Source of the DNA: Chiua virens
Taxonomy: Eukaryota; Basidiomycota; Agaricomycetes; Boletales; Boletaceae
Direction: 5' to 3'
NCBI GenBank assembly: GCA_019787685.1
Contig: JAHNUO010000052.1
Coordinates: 1-64,000 of the forward strand
Length of the DNA stretch: 64,000 nucleotides
Of this stretch, positions 44,890-57,396 are shown one piece after another. How positions within the stretch are numbered: the stretch's first letter is position 1; each line of letters opens with the position of its first letter. A program made the translations under genes and the position numbers. The notes beneath the pieces are model-generated. The model was not told the DNA's origin and ran no database searches. It saw only the letters and a program-made list of their open reading frames with translations.

Positions 44890-45519
44890 TGTTACAACTT
44901 TTCTCTTTTGCCTTGTCGACTCCATTTCCCAATGGACTCTTACCTTAGCTCCTCTGCTCTATGACCCACTCCCCATACTTGCGGAGATCATATCGCTCCA
45001 TAGCATGGTAGCTTCTTTGTTTCTTGATCGGTCGTCGTTGCACGACTCCCTCTTCTCACGAAGTATCTCCACTTCACCTTTGTTCCCTTACTTAGTTCTT
45101 CCCTTCGTTGGAACACCCTTTATATCAAACGTATATAACTCACAGCGATATTCCCTCTGTACCACCGTACTTCTGTAGTACCCGCAATCTAGCTGAGTAT
45201 CCCTGCTCCACTCAGATCCTTCCTTGTGACCACTCGACCAGGGACTTCTCTTGTCGTCCCTTGACATCCTTGACACCACACCAGGGTTCATCATAACCCT
45301 CGACCCTTGACCGTCCCTCGGGTATAGATTCCCAACCGGACAATTCTCAGCAACGCCTGAGTCTTCACTCGTCTCTCTGGTAGCCACCCGCTGACCAGAA
45401 CTCCTTGTTCAACTCTTCAGCGCACCACGTATCAAGTGGTGGTTGTTTGAGTTATTGCAGCCACTTGGTACTTGGCACTTTTGCAGCTACGCTAGGTCCT
45501 ACCCGGAACTATCGTAACA
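44890..45519 (+). mobile_element. solo LTR-C
   Basis: 630 bp, TGTTACAACTTTT to ATCGTAACA, flanked by perfect CCTAT duplications (44885-44889 and 45520-45524). Its promoter-proximal half is more diverged and about 100 bp shorter than other copies. Confidence 0.9.
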
Positions 45520-46188
45520 CCTATCCTATTTACCTTTGCCATCTTCAGCCTCTTCTGCATCACCCCTGATGCCCCCGGGTATCGAGGACCACACCACCAG
45601 GATCGTGTCTGTGTCGTCATTGCCTAGTCTCACCAAAGCTGAGGCCGTTCCCATCATCCACTTAAAAACCAAGATGTTCGCTTTCACATCACCAGCCACT
45701 TGGTAAATCCATATTGTCAAATTCCATTGCAACTTTCCCATCTAGTACATACTTTTGTAATAGTTAGTATTTTACATGCTTTTCATGCTTATCATACTTT
45801 TCACATTTTAACTTTGTTATGCGACAATGCTGAAATCAAGTGCTTTCATTGCTTTTGTGCTTTTTGTACTTTTGGCAATGTTTAGGTAATGGAAAAGTGC
45901 ACAAAAGCAGAAAAAGTAATGTGCGAATTTGCTGATGGACATGGGACTATGAAGATTCATGCCAATGTGCCTTAAGATACTTATAATTCATTCCAGTTGT
46001 TGCTCACCCATTGTATCCATGGACTCAGAACAAACCCTAGCTCAAATTTCTACATGAAAATGATATTACCATGATACCAGTACTTTGAGAATTGGTACTA
46101 CTTTAAATGAGTCCAAATACTGCTACATTTGAATTTGTTCAAGTGACTTCCAACAAGACTTGAAGAGGCAGTCATTACCATGGAAATT
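45520..46188. other. spacer between two solo LTRs
   Basis: An ATG frame at about 45569-45706 reads MPPGIEDHTTRIVSVSSLPS and ends after about 45 codons. It vaguely resembles a retrotransposon gag start but is too short to call. The rest is AT-rich with no feature. Confidence 0.3.
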
Positions 46189-46193
46189 GGGGT

Positions 46194-46930
46194 TGTTACG
46201 ATAGTTCCGGGTAGGACCTAGCGTAGCTGCAAAAGCGCCAAGTACCAAGTGGCTGCGATAACTCAAACAACCACCACTTGATACGTGGTGCGCTGAAGAG
46301 TTGAACAAGGAGTTCTGGTCAGCGGGTGGCTACCAGAGAGACGAGTGAAGACTCAGGTGTTGCTGAGAATTGTCCAGTTGGGAATCTATACCCGAGGGAC
46401 GGTCAAGGGTCGAGGGTTATGATGAACCCTGGTGTGGTATCAAGGATGTCAAGGGACGACAAGAGAAGTCCCTGGTTGAGTGGTCACAAGGAAGGATCTG
46501 AGTGGAGCAGGGATACTCAGCTAGATTGCGGAGATCAAGACTAGTGTACAAGAGTATCGCTGCGAGGTATTTATACTATGAGAACTGCACATGGACCAAG
46601 TAACTAAAAGGGGAAGGCCAGAAGAGCGGAAGGGCCAAAGGGCCAAAAGGAGTGTGCAGTAATTGAAAAAGGGAATCATACGATGCGAAGGCAACAGACG
46701 ATGACGAAGATGAAATGACAAATGTGAAGCCATCGGATGATGACGAGAATTGAATGAGTAAGTGCGATGCCATCGGATGATGACGAGAAAAGAAGAACGT
46801 AAGCACACGGGTGATGCCGGTGCGGAGTTACAAGAGTGGAAGTGAATGAGTACGGATGAACGTACGAGGATACCTAGGTATCGAGTAAAGAGAAGAAGTA
46901 CAAGTGAGACGAAAGAAAGAAATTGTAACA
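46194..46930 (-). mobile_element. solo LTR-C
   Basis: 737 bp, TGTTACGATAGTTCC to AAATTGTAACA, with perfect target-site duplications GGGGT at 46189-46193 and 46931-46935. It lies in the opposite orientation to 44890-45519. Confidence 0.93.
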
Positions 46931-47054
46931 GGGGTCATACTTGGAACAATGGCAGAAATGTCTACAGCAGAGGCGGTCAGTGGTGGAGTCAGCAGCAGGA
47001 ATGAAAGTACCTGATGCAGTAGTGGTAGTGGAGATGACTGAATTGCTAGTCAGA

Positions 47055-47325
47055 GTAGTGGAGCCTGCAGAGGTGGAGTCAGTCATGTTGGAGGCTAGGA
47101 GAGCTGAGGTAGATGAACCATAAGACTCTTGCTAGTGATCAGCATAGTGGAGCCTGCAGAGGTGGAGAAGTTAGTTGTGCTGGTGGTGGTGGGGACTGAG
47201 GTAGACGAACCACAAGACTCTTGTTAGTAGAAGTAGTGGAGCCTGCAGAGGTGGACGAGTCAGTTGTGCTGGTGATGAGGGCTGCTCCAGAGGTAGATGA
47301 ATCACAAGATCCGAGTCATGGTGCT
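47055..47325. repeat. three-copy tandem repeat, about 88-bp unit
   Basis: Three imperfect units begin with GTGGAGCCTGCAGAGGTGGA near 47060, 47148 and 47237, each ending in GAGGTAGAYGAAYCA-like sequence. A partial unit precedes at about 46970. No convincing reading frame spans them. Confidence 0.75.
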
Positions 47326-47729
47326 AGACTCATAATCGAGAGTGCTGATGGCACATCAATGTCAATGAGCTAGGGAGGAGTAGAAAGAAGGTTTCAAGTC
47401 AGATTCAATTTAGTTTATTACAATGGATGACAACTCATAAATTTAAAATTTCCAGACAACACCTTAGGCTGTGGGAGAGTTTCTGTTAAGAGCGACAATG
47501 ATGAGAGTGTTGACAAGCAGATACCAAAGCACTGACAGTTCAGAGACTTGAAACTATGTTGAACATGGACTATGTGAGTTTAGATGGTGCTGAGTCATTG
47601 TCAATGGAGAAAAGAAAGAGAAAGAGAGTTGTAAGCGACAAGGCTGCTTAAAAAGTCTTGATTAATGGCAGAATTTGCATGTTAATAAATATTTATCATT
47701 ATCATTATCACTATTATTATCATTATTTT
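47326..47729. other. AT-rich spacer with (ATT/ATC)n
   Basis: No gene seen. A degenerate TTATCATTATCA microsatellite lies at about 47693-47728, next to the end of RPB1 homology. Confidence 0.5.
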
Positions 47730-50488
47730 GTGCCATGATTTGCAAACAATTGGCTGAACTTGGCTTTGATTTCTCCCAAAACCCATTCAAAGGCTCCCAA
47801 TTCAGATAGTACTGCTCCAGCACACATCATGTTGCCATCATGGCATGTACATACATGTGGAAGGTGAGCGACGCGTTCACTTGCACCTCCTTGTTGATTG
47901 GGTCATCCCCAGACACTGCAACAAGTCGATTGGCAAGTTGATGAACAGTGTCAATGATGTAGAGGGTTCAAGGTTACTGGGCTTCTGCTGATCAATGTGG
48001 AAGATCTGAGTGGCATTTTGAATAATACACTGGAGATTGACAGGGAGGTAATGGGGTGTAAGGCCGTCTGCACAAGGAAAAATGAACTTGCGTAATACAT
48101 GACAATCTTCTATGAGGCGGCCATATTCTTCGTCCAATTTTTCTGTCATCAATGCCAATCTGCAGAACACCTGGCAAAAACCATCCTTCTTTATCTGTTA
48201 TGTCTACTCGGTAGTTGTGTTTGAATTCCCTGTCCAACATTCTGAATGTCTCGATCTTTTGCTGCTCAATGAATGTGCCATCCATCCCATCTTCACTGTA
48301 AATGAACTGAATGAGGTCTCCCAGTGAGTTTCGCACAGTATTGTCATAGTATACCATTACGTCCTCCAACACCTTGACAAGCCGTCGCTGGATGTAACCA
48401 GTCTCAGCTGTTTTGATGGCTGTGTTGATCAAACCTTCTCGACTGGCCATAGCATGGAAGAAGAATTCCTGAGAAGTTAGCCCTCTCAGGTATGAATTCT
48501 CCATGAACCCCCAAGCTTCTGGGCTGAAATCATCTTTTGTGAAGTGCGGGAGAGTTCAATGGTGAAATCCAAATGGTATACAATGTCCTTCAACACTTTG
48601 CTGCCCTATACAGACTGACATCTGTGAGATATTGATGTAAGAACCCTTTGACCCAGCTGTGACCACCTGCTTGACATTGTTGTCCTTCTTCAAGTTCTTT
48701 TGAGTGTACTGTCCAGAGTCGTCACAAGCATGGTTCAGCTCCCGTTTGACCTTGCTCTCAAAGGACTTATGAATGGTCATCCCCAGCATAGGCTTGAGTT
48801 GGTCATGGTAAGTGTTATCAATGATTTCAGCTACCTGCTGCTCCTTCTTCCCAATACATTGGGTGATATAACTCATCACCTTGGGTCCAGTGATCGTGTC
48901 ACCAATACTGATGCTGAAACTGTTGTGAAACAGCCAGAAGTTGATGACCACCTGAATCCTGGTGAACACCATTCATGTAGCCTCTGGACCCTTCTTGTGG
49001 AAGACTATGTGAATCAGACTGCCTTGCATCACCCCAACGGTCTTTTTATCCACAATTTCAAACAGGATTTCACCATTATCAACCATCATGCCATCATCGA
49101 AGACAGGATTAGAGGATTTGGGGTTGGGAGTGCGGTGGATGTTTATACCCTGAGAGACAACCATGTTAAGGATCTGTTTCCCTGTCTGAAGAGGTTTTGG
49201 TTTGATGATTGCTGGAGTCGGGACATTGCCACCCCATTCAGGGAGCCAGAGAAGGATATTTTGGACATGATTCCAGTCCAAGGACATGTCTTGCAGTGTG
49301 AACTTGCGAATGCCACACAATGTGTCCTGCACAATACCCATAACAGGTTTGTTTGCCTGGGGTGATGGATTACCAACCTGGTGTGGAACCCGTGCAATCT
49401 GGCTTAACTTGGCACAGGTTTCTTTAGATTGGGGTATGCTGGAGCATCCGGTAGGTGATGATGATTAAATCAAGTTTAGTGGATGTACCGCATACTATTC
49501 ATTTCATCTCCATTGAAGTTGGCATTACAGAGAGATTTAAACGGAATACTGTGAGTCAAAACATGAGTTACACAGCAACTTATGCTGATTCCTGAAAGGA
49601 AAGAAAACACACTAGAATATGGCATCAACTTCATGTGATGGCTCATCATACTCATCTTGTGCAAACTCGGCTGTCTGTTGAACAGGACAACACTAGAGGT
49701 ATTTCAATATATCAAGAAATCCAAACTGGCTCAACACAAGATGACTCACTCTCTGTCTTTGAGATGCCTTTCGCTGAGTCATCCATACTGAAAAAAAGCA
49801 TCTGCTCGCTTATTATATTGTGAGTCTATGCGTTCACCTGTATCCCTGGCTGGATGATGTATCATGCACCAGGATATGTCAAAGGCCCATTCCAGACAAG
49901 CTCTTGAAGGTAAGCAATATTGTATGGCATCACTACACCCCAAGTATGTCAGGACGCTTAACAAGCATCAGGCTTCACATACCTTGCTTAGGGTACGTCA
50001 AGTTCACAGCAATACTTCTTGGTACACCAACCTCATCCAACTGCAAATTTGGATCACCAGTGATGACCATTCTCACAGAGAAATTCACACACTTCCTCAT
50101 CAAGTTACCACAGAGACAACCTTCCCTCCCTTTAAATGAGCACATCAGTGGAACAGCCTTCACACTGTTGAAATTCTGGGCTTGCCACAGGAGCAAATCA
50201 ATGTCTAGGCTCACAAAAACTATCTCAATTGGCTCCATTTGATGGAAATTTTACCTTGTGAAATTTTGAGAGGAAGTTTAGAGGCAGGATTTTTTTTCGA
50301 AAATCTGTCCAGTTCTAGCCAGTTGGGAACCTTTCTGTCGGAAACTGTCCAGAGCTGTCCAGCATTGTCCAGGTAAAGGTTGGTTTGCTGATGCATGGAT
50401 GGCTTTCACTGGATGGCCACTTTTCTGCAATGCTTGTGGGATGCCAATGGCCTGCACGATTTGAATAGCAACTTTGGTCTTGCATAAA
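47730..50488 (-). pseudogene. internal fragment of RNA polymerase II largest subunit (RPB1), mutated
   Basis: Minus-strand frames follow RPB1 in order: IPQALQKSGHPVKAIH, GNLM and [20 protein letters not shown] (about 50090), [44 protein letters not shown] (about 49500), PQANKPVMGIVQDTLCGIRK, GINIHRTPNPKSSNPVFDDG, SMSV-type SQMSVCIGQQSVEG, and [18 protein letters not shown], ending AFEWVLGEIKAKF. The N-terminal clamp and the C-terminal heptad domain are absent. The catalytic NADFDGDEM reads NANFNGDEM. Stops include two apparent CGA to TGA changes (after YPGA and after GPEAT). A GT-AG intron remains near 49555-49618, so the copy arose from DNA, not cDNA. A 251-bp insertion interrupts it. Confidence 0.92.
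50143..50393 (-). mobile_element. 251-bp repeat element, copy A, inside the RPB1 fragment
   Basis: Bounded by CATCAG and CTGATG, a 6-bp inverted repeat. Its reverse complement is nearly identical to 62436-62685 (one T indel seen). It separates RPB1 motifs KAIH and FKGREG, which are adjacent in normal RPB1. It is non-coding and contains several TGTCCAG words. The flanking bases CATG and TGC are shared by both copies. Confidence 0.85.
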
Positions 50489-50748
50489 TTTTGATGCCAA
50501 GATCAACGAGGACAGGAACACATGACTGGGACAGAGAAGTGAAGAAGGAAGCAGGAGGAGGGGAGGAAAAGTGTGGTGCACCAACAAGATTTGGGTTTGT
50601 CAAAAGTAGAAGATCAAGTTCATGGTTGATGTGGCATGTCAATGTCAAGAATTGAATTGCCGACAAGGTTAGTGATGAGATTGACTCTTGATCTGTCAGA
50701 ATCCAATTCAAAGTCATTGTGTGAACAAATCCATTCATTGACTGTAAA

Positions 50749-52295
50749 CTAGACTGAGATAGAAATCAAGTTGTTGGCATTCTGAATCAGAGTACCAGCA
50801 GATACATATCTATTATACATAGTTTCACCTGGTACATTCATGAACGACACAAGATCCAGAACACAAGACACGGTGGTCAGCACTTCCACAGGTGGTTCAG
50901 CCTGAGCATTGTCCAAGTCGTTGAGGAAGTCGTCTTCCCAGGTATGGCTGGGGGCGGACAGTACTGTCGGCTCAGTAGACAGATTGTTATTTTTCTTACT
51001 ACCAAAGATCCCTGTGTTGAAGAAGTTGACAGTTTCAATGGCCCAGTTGGAATGTTTAAGGAGGTGCTCGAGGTAGAAGTCATAATCTGCTTCGTAAGAA
51101 ATCTTGGTTTCACTACCCACAGCTTGGAGTTCGGGGTCTGGTGTGAGCAAGTAATGAGCCTCAAGTAGGGGCTTGGTTAGTTTTGTGCGCTCATACATAT
51201 TAGAATCTACTTACAAATATCGCTGCTGCCGCTATAAGACCTTCCGTTGCACTCTGGACATTGTGAAGTTGTCCCCTTGCTTTTGGTCCTTCATGAGCCT
51301 TCGCCTTGGTAAGTGAAGCCTTGCCAAAAAGGAGGAGACGAAGAATCTGGAAAACAAGCATCGACATCAAGCCTTGCACAGTCAAAGAGAGAGAGACTAC
51401 TAGGCTTACATTGACGAGGACTGGGCTCCTGAGAAATCCATCAGGTGTCATCTGATTGGGATCTGTGAATAAAATGGGAGCAAGGTGATGGTATGTGTCG
51501 TCTTTCATTGACAATCGCTTCATCTCAGGATCATCTCGCTTATGGTCAAGAGAGGTGAAAATTGTTGCATCTGAGATCTTCAGTGGAGTGAAGACCAGCG
51601 TTGATGCTTCCTTGATGGCCTGGAGTATATTGGATCTCTCCTGGTTCAGGGCGCTGGAGAACTGTCAATAATTCAATGTTGTTAGTAGGAGAGAGTGATT
51701 TAAATAATTCAGACCACATACCACAGAACCTAAAGCCTTGTATGTAATCATTTCTTTGTGCAGAGCCTGGGGCGCAATCATGAATATTTCAGTGATGACT
51801 GTGTCACATTTGGCTTCAGGTGAAGCCCAGCAGCCCACACTGAAGAGGTCAACATTGGGGATACTTGTGATGGGGAAAAGGCCCTCAACGACCCAGAGAC
51901 GGTATAGTAAGGTAAACTTCTTGGCAACTCGGCCAATAGACTTGTTCAATACAGCCTTGCACTTCTTTGGTGGTAAGGCTACCTTGAAGGCTTGGAGCTC
52001 CTTTGTGGTACTTCCTAGCTTAGCATGCATCGCAGTCAAGGTCCTCTGACACAATGCGAGTGCCTGTGTCGATTCGGAATGTGAGAGTGTGTGAATGGTA
52101 GTATTAATGGTGCTAACTTACCTTTTGCAGTTTGGCCATCTCTGCGTCAGGTCCTGGTACCCGCAAAGTGCTCAGAACTTGCTCTAAGTCACTATCCTCG
52201 TCTTCCTGAATCTCCCAATCAGAACCATTGGAACCCAAGTCAGATCCATCCAGGTCAAACTCTTCCTCTTGTTGCTGGGGGGTAGGGCAACACAT
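50749..52295 (-). CDS. DUF6698-like protein, transposon-associated
   Basis: Several exons on the minus strand give an acidic start (EEEFDLDGSDLGSNGSDWE), a middle with KFTLLYRLWVVEGLFP and IFMIAPQALHKEMITYKALG, then APILFTDPNQMTPDGFLRSP, KARGQLHNVQSATEGLIAAA and a C-terminus with YDFYLEHLLKHSNWAIETVN and TWEDDFLNDLDNA. This layout matches my memory of the basidiomycete DUF6698 family. Exon borders are not fixed. Function unknown. The Plavaka transposase lies about 750 bp upstream in the same orientation, so the gene may be its passenger. The model includes a likely frameshifted stretch near 51360-51400. Confidence 0.6.
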
Positions 52296-53039
52296 GAATC
52301 ACAATGAGAATGGCTGAGAGCCTGAGACACGTCCAAAGTGATGAGGGTGAGAGGCAGCTAGCTGCGAGATAAGAAGCTACCGGTCAACAACTTGCTGGCT
52401 CGTATAAAAATGTTTCTGATTGCAGCGATGTCAGGGTCTAGACAGTAATTGTGAATCGGATCATGTTCGTTAGCAGAATATCCGCAATAAATGACCAGAT
52501 CAGGACATACTTGAGAATAATGAGACACATGTTGGCGTCATGTCCTTTCAATTGTCAGCTTTTTTAGACTGGATTCAGGCATATAATTGTGCAGCAATTG
52601 ATACATACATTGACACCAGCATCAATGCCACCGCATCATTCTCTTACTCTGAGTAAGGTGGTCTGAATAATACGGGAGTTGTCGGTCCAGGTCGACATGT
52701 CGGTTGGCATTAGCATATGTAAAAGAGAATGCTGAAGTGCTGATATTTGTCATGTGCAGCCTCCCAAGACAAGACAAGATTAAAGACAATGAGAGCCATT
52801 GATGCCACCTCGTGATTCAGCTATCAGTGACACATGGAATATTACTACTATGCTAAAATATCACTGGCAGGCTTGGCTCATTCAAGACAATACTAGTATG
52901 CCTGTCATCAACAACATCCGACAATAATAACATGCTCTCGCTGTGTGCTATTAATATCCGCTCCAAACTAAACTTAGGAATCAGCATATGATCAAGGACC
53001 TTCAAATTCAATCTGTATAGTCTAAGACTTACACAGAAA
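52296..53039. other. spacer between two minus-strand transposon genes
   Basis: AT-rich with no recognised gene. It contains GGTCGACATGTCGG-like palindromic words near 52690. The 3' end of the Plavaka gene is at 53040. Confidence 0.4.
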
Positions 53040-56000
53040 TTAGGCATCGTTTTGCAAGTTAAAGTTTGCCGTATCCTTGAGACGTAGGAACATGTCACCA
53101 TTGAGATAACTGAAAACAAAGTAGTTGTCTCTGTTTTGAGTGTCGGGAGCCAGGACAGCCCCATGAATGATGGAGGCTGTGGGAATGAAGATAGAAGAGG
53201 ATACAGGGGCAGCCTTGACGCGAATGAGGCCAAGATCACGGTCTAATCGGCGAGAAACACCGGTCCTCATTGAGTATGGTTGTACAAGTGTGAAGTCAAA
53301 TGATCCATTCAGCTCTGGAACATGGCAGGAAAATACAAGGAGAAGATGAACTAATGCAACTTTTGTTGATGTGAGTTGGATAAGCACACAGTTATAGCAT
53401 GATTTTCCGTGGAATGATGGGTTGCATCGAAGGTAATCTGTGGTTTCTTGCCAGTCAACAGTTGATCCATCATTCACCTTGAGGTATTGGTGCTCGGTGA
53501 TCTACTCAGAATGTTGATTTCTTGTGCTATAAACCAAGAGGTATTTTGATGTAGCTGGTATTTTCATATCCCCAAGCACAAACTGATGAGTTAAGGAACT
53601 CAGCAAACTTTTTACGGATTCCAGTAAATGCACTGTTAGTTGCATTGCGAACCTCAAATGTTTGCATGGGTGTGGGATCACATGAAGTGCCAAGCCCCGA
53701 TTTTGTCATTGATGTCACCAGTATCTGAATCTGTCATGCAAGATTCTAATTCGTCATTACAGAGAAGGTTTTGAGAATCTATATGCTGCCTGAGCAGCTT
53801 TGCAGTGAGCATTTGATGATTGACTCTAAGAATCTAGATCGTGCATTCAGCCAAAAAAACCACATGTGTCAGCAATCTTATTTAGGCACCTGATGGGCAA
53901 CATCTCAACCATTGGAGCGATGATTGTATGCCTCCCGCAATCCACCATGCATGCTTTCGTTAGGATGCATGCTGAAATTCAGAACAATAGTTGAAATCAA
54001 CTACTGAATCACTTGAAATACTCACCTTGAGAGCATTGTTGAATCGGAGAAGTGCACACTCAATCATCAACAATGTGCGCTCTGTGTGAATGTCCAAACT
54101 GATAAGAGCATCGAGTTCGAGGTAATTCTGGAGCATCTGGAGCAACGCGTAACCTTTGGGTGTAGTGTTCTTTGTGAAGACATTGAGCAAGCTATAAAAC
54201 ACTTGCTATTGCAGTATATTATAATTAGTGATAACATCAGTGAGATTCAAATGCCATTAGTACCTTCGCAAGATCACGCATCTTGCTCTGTTACGATTCA
54301 TCTTTTTCTTTGTTTCTTTTGCTACTTTCACTATGCTCGGTACTACAGGTACCTCCTACGTTCAATCTGCAAGGCTTACCCTTGCCTTGGATTACTCAGC
54401 AAGGGCTTAACCCTTTGCCCGTTTACCTTTTCCTTCTTTGATCCGATTACGCAACTCTGGCCCAACCCGTTGTTCCATCGTCGCTTCCTTTCTTCCACTT
54501 CCTGATCTGGTAGGGATCACTTTCACTTCCACTGTCATTTGGACAGCTTCCGTGTTTTACCTTTTACACTTTCATCCGTCCAGTGCTTCTGCCCTGCATG
54601 ACTCCTTTTGGCCCTTTGACTGTTCCGCTCTTCCTGGCCACCCTTTTGGACTGTTGGTCCATGCACTACTTTCGTAGTATAAATACCGTGCAGTGACACT
54701 CCTGTACCTCAGTCTTGATCTACGCAATCTAGCTAGTATCACTGCTCCTCTTCAGGCTTAACCTAAGCCAACCTCGTCGCTGTGACCAACATCCAGCATC
54801 TCAGTCCACCCTGATCACAAGGGGCAGTCTCAGTCCTTCGGGTATAGATTCCCAACAGGACACTCTTAGGCAACGTCCTAAGTTCTAACTTGTCTCACTG
54901 GTAGCAATCCGCTGACCAGTAACCCTCCTTGAACTCTACAGTGCGCCACATATCAAGTGGTGGTTGTTTGAGTTATCACAGCTGCTTGGTACTTAGCGCT
55001 TTTGCGTCTATGCTAGGCCCTACCCGGGACTACCGTAACATGTTCCCATCATTAAACATGATGTTGATGATGGTAGTGAAGTGACTGAGTTTCTGCCACA
55101 ATGGAAAGTTGGCAACACTTCATGGCTGATATCAGGTCTTGTAGAAGTATAGATAAACAAGAAACTTACTAGTTTTCAACCGCAGTCTCAGCATCCCGAC
55201 CAAGAAAGTCAAGGATTAGTTTGAGTTGCTCCAAGATGTGCTTGCCCCATACATATACCCAAGTGGAGCGAATGTAATATGTCGAAACTAAGTGCTAGAT
55301 GGGGGTCAGAGTATAAAATAAGCCAGAATACATTCTGCGATTACATCTCATTTGTAAATAAAGCCATGAGTGACTCAGATGTTGCTACACACCTCAACCG
55401 GCCGAAGTCCTAGCTGTTTCAGAAGATCCTCTCCCTTCACACAACTTTCTTTCCAGGCCTTGAATGCAGATTGTGCTTGTTCTTGAAACTGGGCTGTATA
55501 TGACTTTGTAAGATCATGAAGCTTGTTGAGTGGGACCAAGCAAACTGGGCAGGGACATTTACCCAGGCGGCCACAGATGAGTGACATCATACATCTGCAT
55601 GAATTTGTGACACTAAGCTCACCAAAGAATAATATGACTGGGACTTACTGCTCCTCATAGTCTGCAGAAAGAATCAGGATCAGAGGAAATAACCAACACT
55701 CAATCTTGTCATAGCACATATGCACATAACCTGTTCTTGAATACTGAATAATTTCCTGGAGCATTTGTAGAAATGATTGGTGCCAGACTACACATTTGAG
55801 TGTTGTGTAGCCAAGTTTCCCTTCCTCATTGGCACACTCAGGAACCTATCAATAGACATACAGTTTCAGCCGCATGACACAGCGTGATGATTCGAAGACT
55901 TACGATCGGTAACCAACTGACAACTGTACTTCCCCCAATATCATTGCCATTCTGTATATGTACAGGGAGATTTGTGCAACGCACAACTATGGGGTATCCT

Positions 56001-57396
56001 GTGACCGTTCCAAATGACAATAGCTTTGACTTATCAGCATAGAGGATTAATGCAAGCAGAACAGCATTCTCGGCAGAGGGCGGTAAACTCGACTAGAATC
56101 CATGGTAGAGCATATCGACACTATTATAAATGACACTCAAAATTGGGTATGTACTACGACTCACTTGAATGTCCCACCATCTATCCGCCATCCAAGGCTC
56201 GTCATAAAATTGCTCAAACTCAACACCATTGTGCTTGTAAAGACATTCTGCATCCCAAACAAAATGGGGTGCAAGAAGAGGGTTGTTCAGGAGGTCGAGC
56301 ACCCAGTGCCACATGGATCTCACATGGACCTCATAGGTACGCTCCTCTCTCTTGTACAGTGCGGTGACATCATACTTCACAAACTGTAGGGAATATATCT
56401 CATCAGATGTTGGATATTGTGTACAACTAGACAATGTACCTACGGGGGTAAGTTCTTCTGTGGCTGCATCACACACTTTGTGCAGCTCAGCCTCATTCTT
56501 GAAGGTAACTTGAGTCTCGCCCTTAGTGACGCGAGAGAAGAGCTTGAGAAGAGTATCAACCTGCGCTTTATTTAGTGACACATCAAGCGCCACTTCAGCG
56601 AATTCAAAATCGCCTTCACATCGGAATGGGTGCCAAGGAGTGGGGTTGGAAGGGGGCTTGAATGACTTGTATGTGCGGAATTCATCAGCTGTTTGGAACA
56701 GCATTGGACGTTTGCTACGAGGGTTGTATTCAGTCTTGAAATCAGAAGCATGTTCATCAGGCATAGGTTGCCGCTGGTCATCAGCGGAATTGGTGATAGA
56801 CATTGCTGTACTGGAATGGAGAGACATTGCTTTTGAGGGTAAGTTTAACAGAGACAAAGTAAATCGTTCATGGTACTTACTTGGGCTGTGAGGGGGTTCA
56901 TAAGACAGCCCGAAAACGCCTATTTTGCCAATTCCGAGTGTCAATGCAGCACCATTGTGATCAAAATGAGCAGAGATATACCTTCGTCATCTTCATGAGA
57001 ACGAGAATTGTCTAACAGAGTCCCAACATCATTGGGCAGCTCTGCTGCAGGTGGCAATGTTGACAAGCCAGCCACAGTCGGCCTAGGATCCACTCCTGAG
57101 GTTGGAATCTGATTGCGTCTAGGCCGCCGCAGTTGGTCTCAAAGTGCAGAGAAAACATGTTATAGGTCTGTAAGAGTGTTACAACACTCACCTTTCAGCG
57201 CTTGCTCATAGCTATTCCCCGCGTGTGCAGCGTCTTGCTCCTCTTCGTACCGAGCTTTGCATTTTGCCTCATGGTTCTTGAAACCTTGTTGTTTGAACTT
57301 TTTGCCACAGGTGGGGCAAGATATAGGCTGGTCCTGGGTTTTCGGGGTTGATACAGTGTTGTTGGACTGTGTACGGGACTTTCGATGGGCTGGCAT
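53040..57396 (-). pseudogene. Plavaka-type DNA transposase, interrupted by an LTR
   Basis: From the ATG at 57396 the product begins with a single Cys2-His-Cys-type finger (ISCPTCGKKFKQQGFKNHEAKC). It continues with the Plavaka body: GDFEFAEVALDVSLNKAQVD, VTALYKREERTYEVHVRSMW, EPWMADRWWDIQV (56093-56944), YPIVVRCTNLPVHIQNGNDI (about 55950), LGKCPCPVCLVPLNKLHDLT (55375-55590), ELDALISLDIHTERTLLMIE (53960-54202) and the tail DYLRCNPSFHGK, VQPYSMRTGVSRRLDRDLGL (53040-53477). The exons are separated by short introns. LTR-C at 54289-55040 splits the gene. Plavaka belongs to the cut-and-paste transposons of the KDZ/CMC assemblage. Terminal inverted repeats were not identified. Confidence 0.82.
54289..55040 (+). 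mobile_element. solo LTR-C inside the Plavaka gene
   Basis: 752 bp, TGTTACGATTCATC to TACCGTAACA. The flanks TGCTC (54284-54288) and TGTTC (55041-55045) fit a target-site duplication with one C-to-T change. It contains GTATAAATACC at about 54678-54688. Confidence 0.88.

Noticed and set aside
48700..49365. 221-codon plus-strand frame
   Set aside because: It is antisense to the RPB1 homology, which explains the openness; its translation resembles nothing.
49553..49620. RPB1 fragment as a processed retrocopy
   Set aside because: A GT-AG intron with a good acceptor lies between the MPYS and FRLNLS motifs, so the copy came from genomic DNA.
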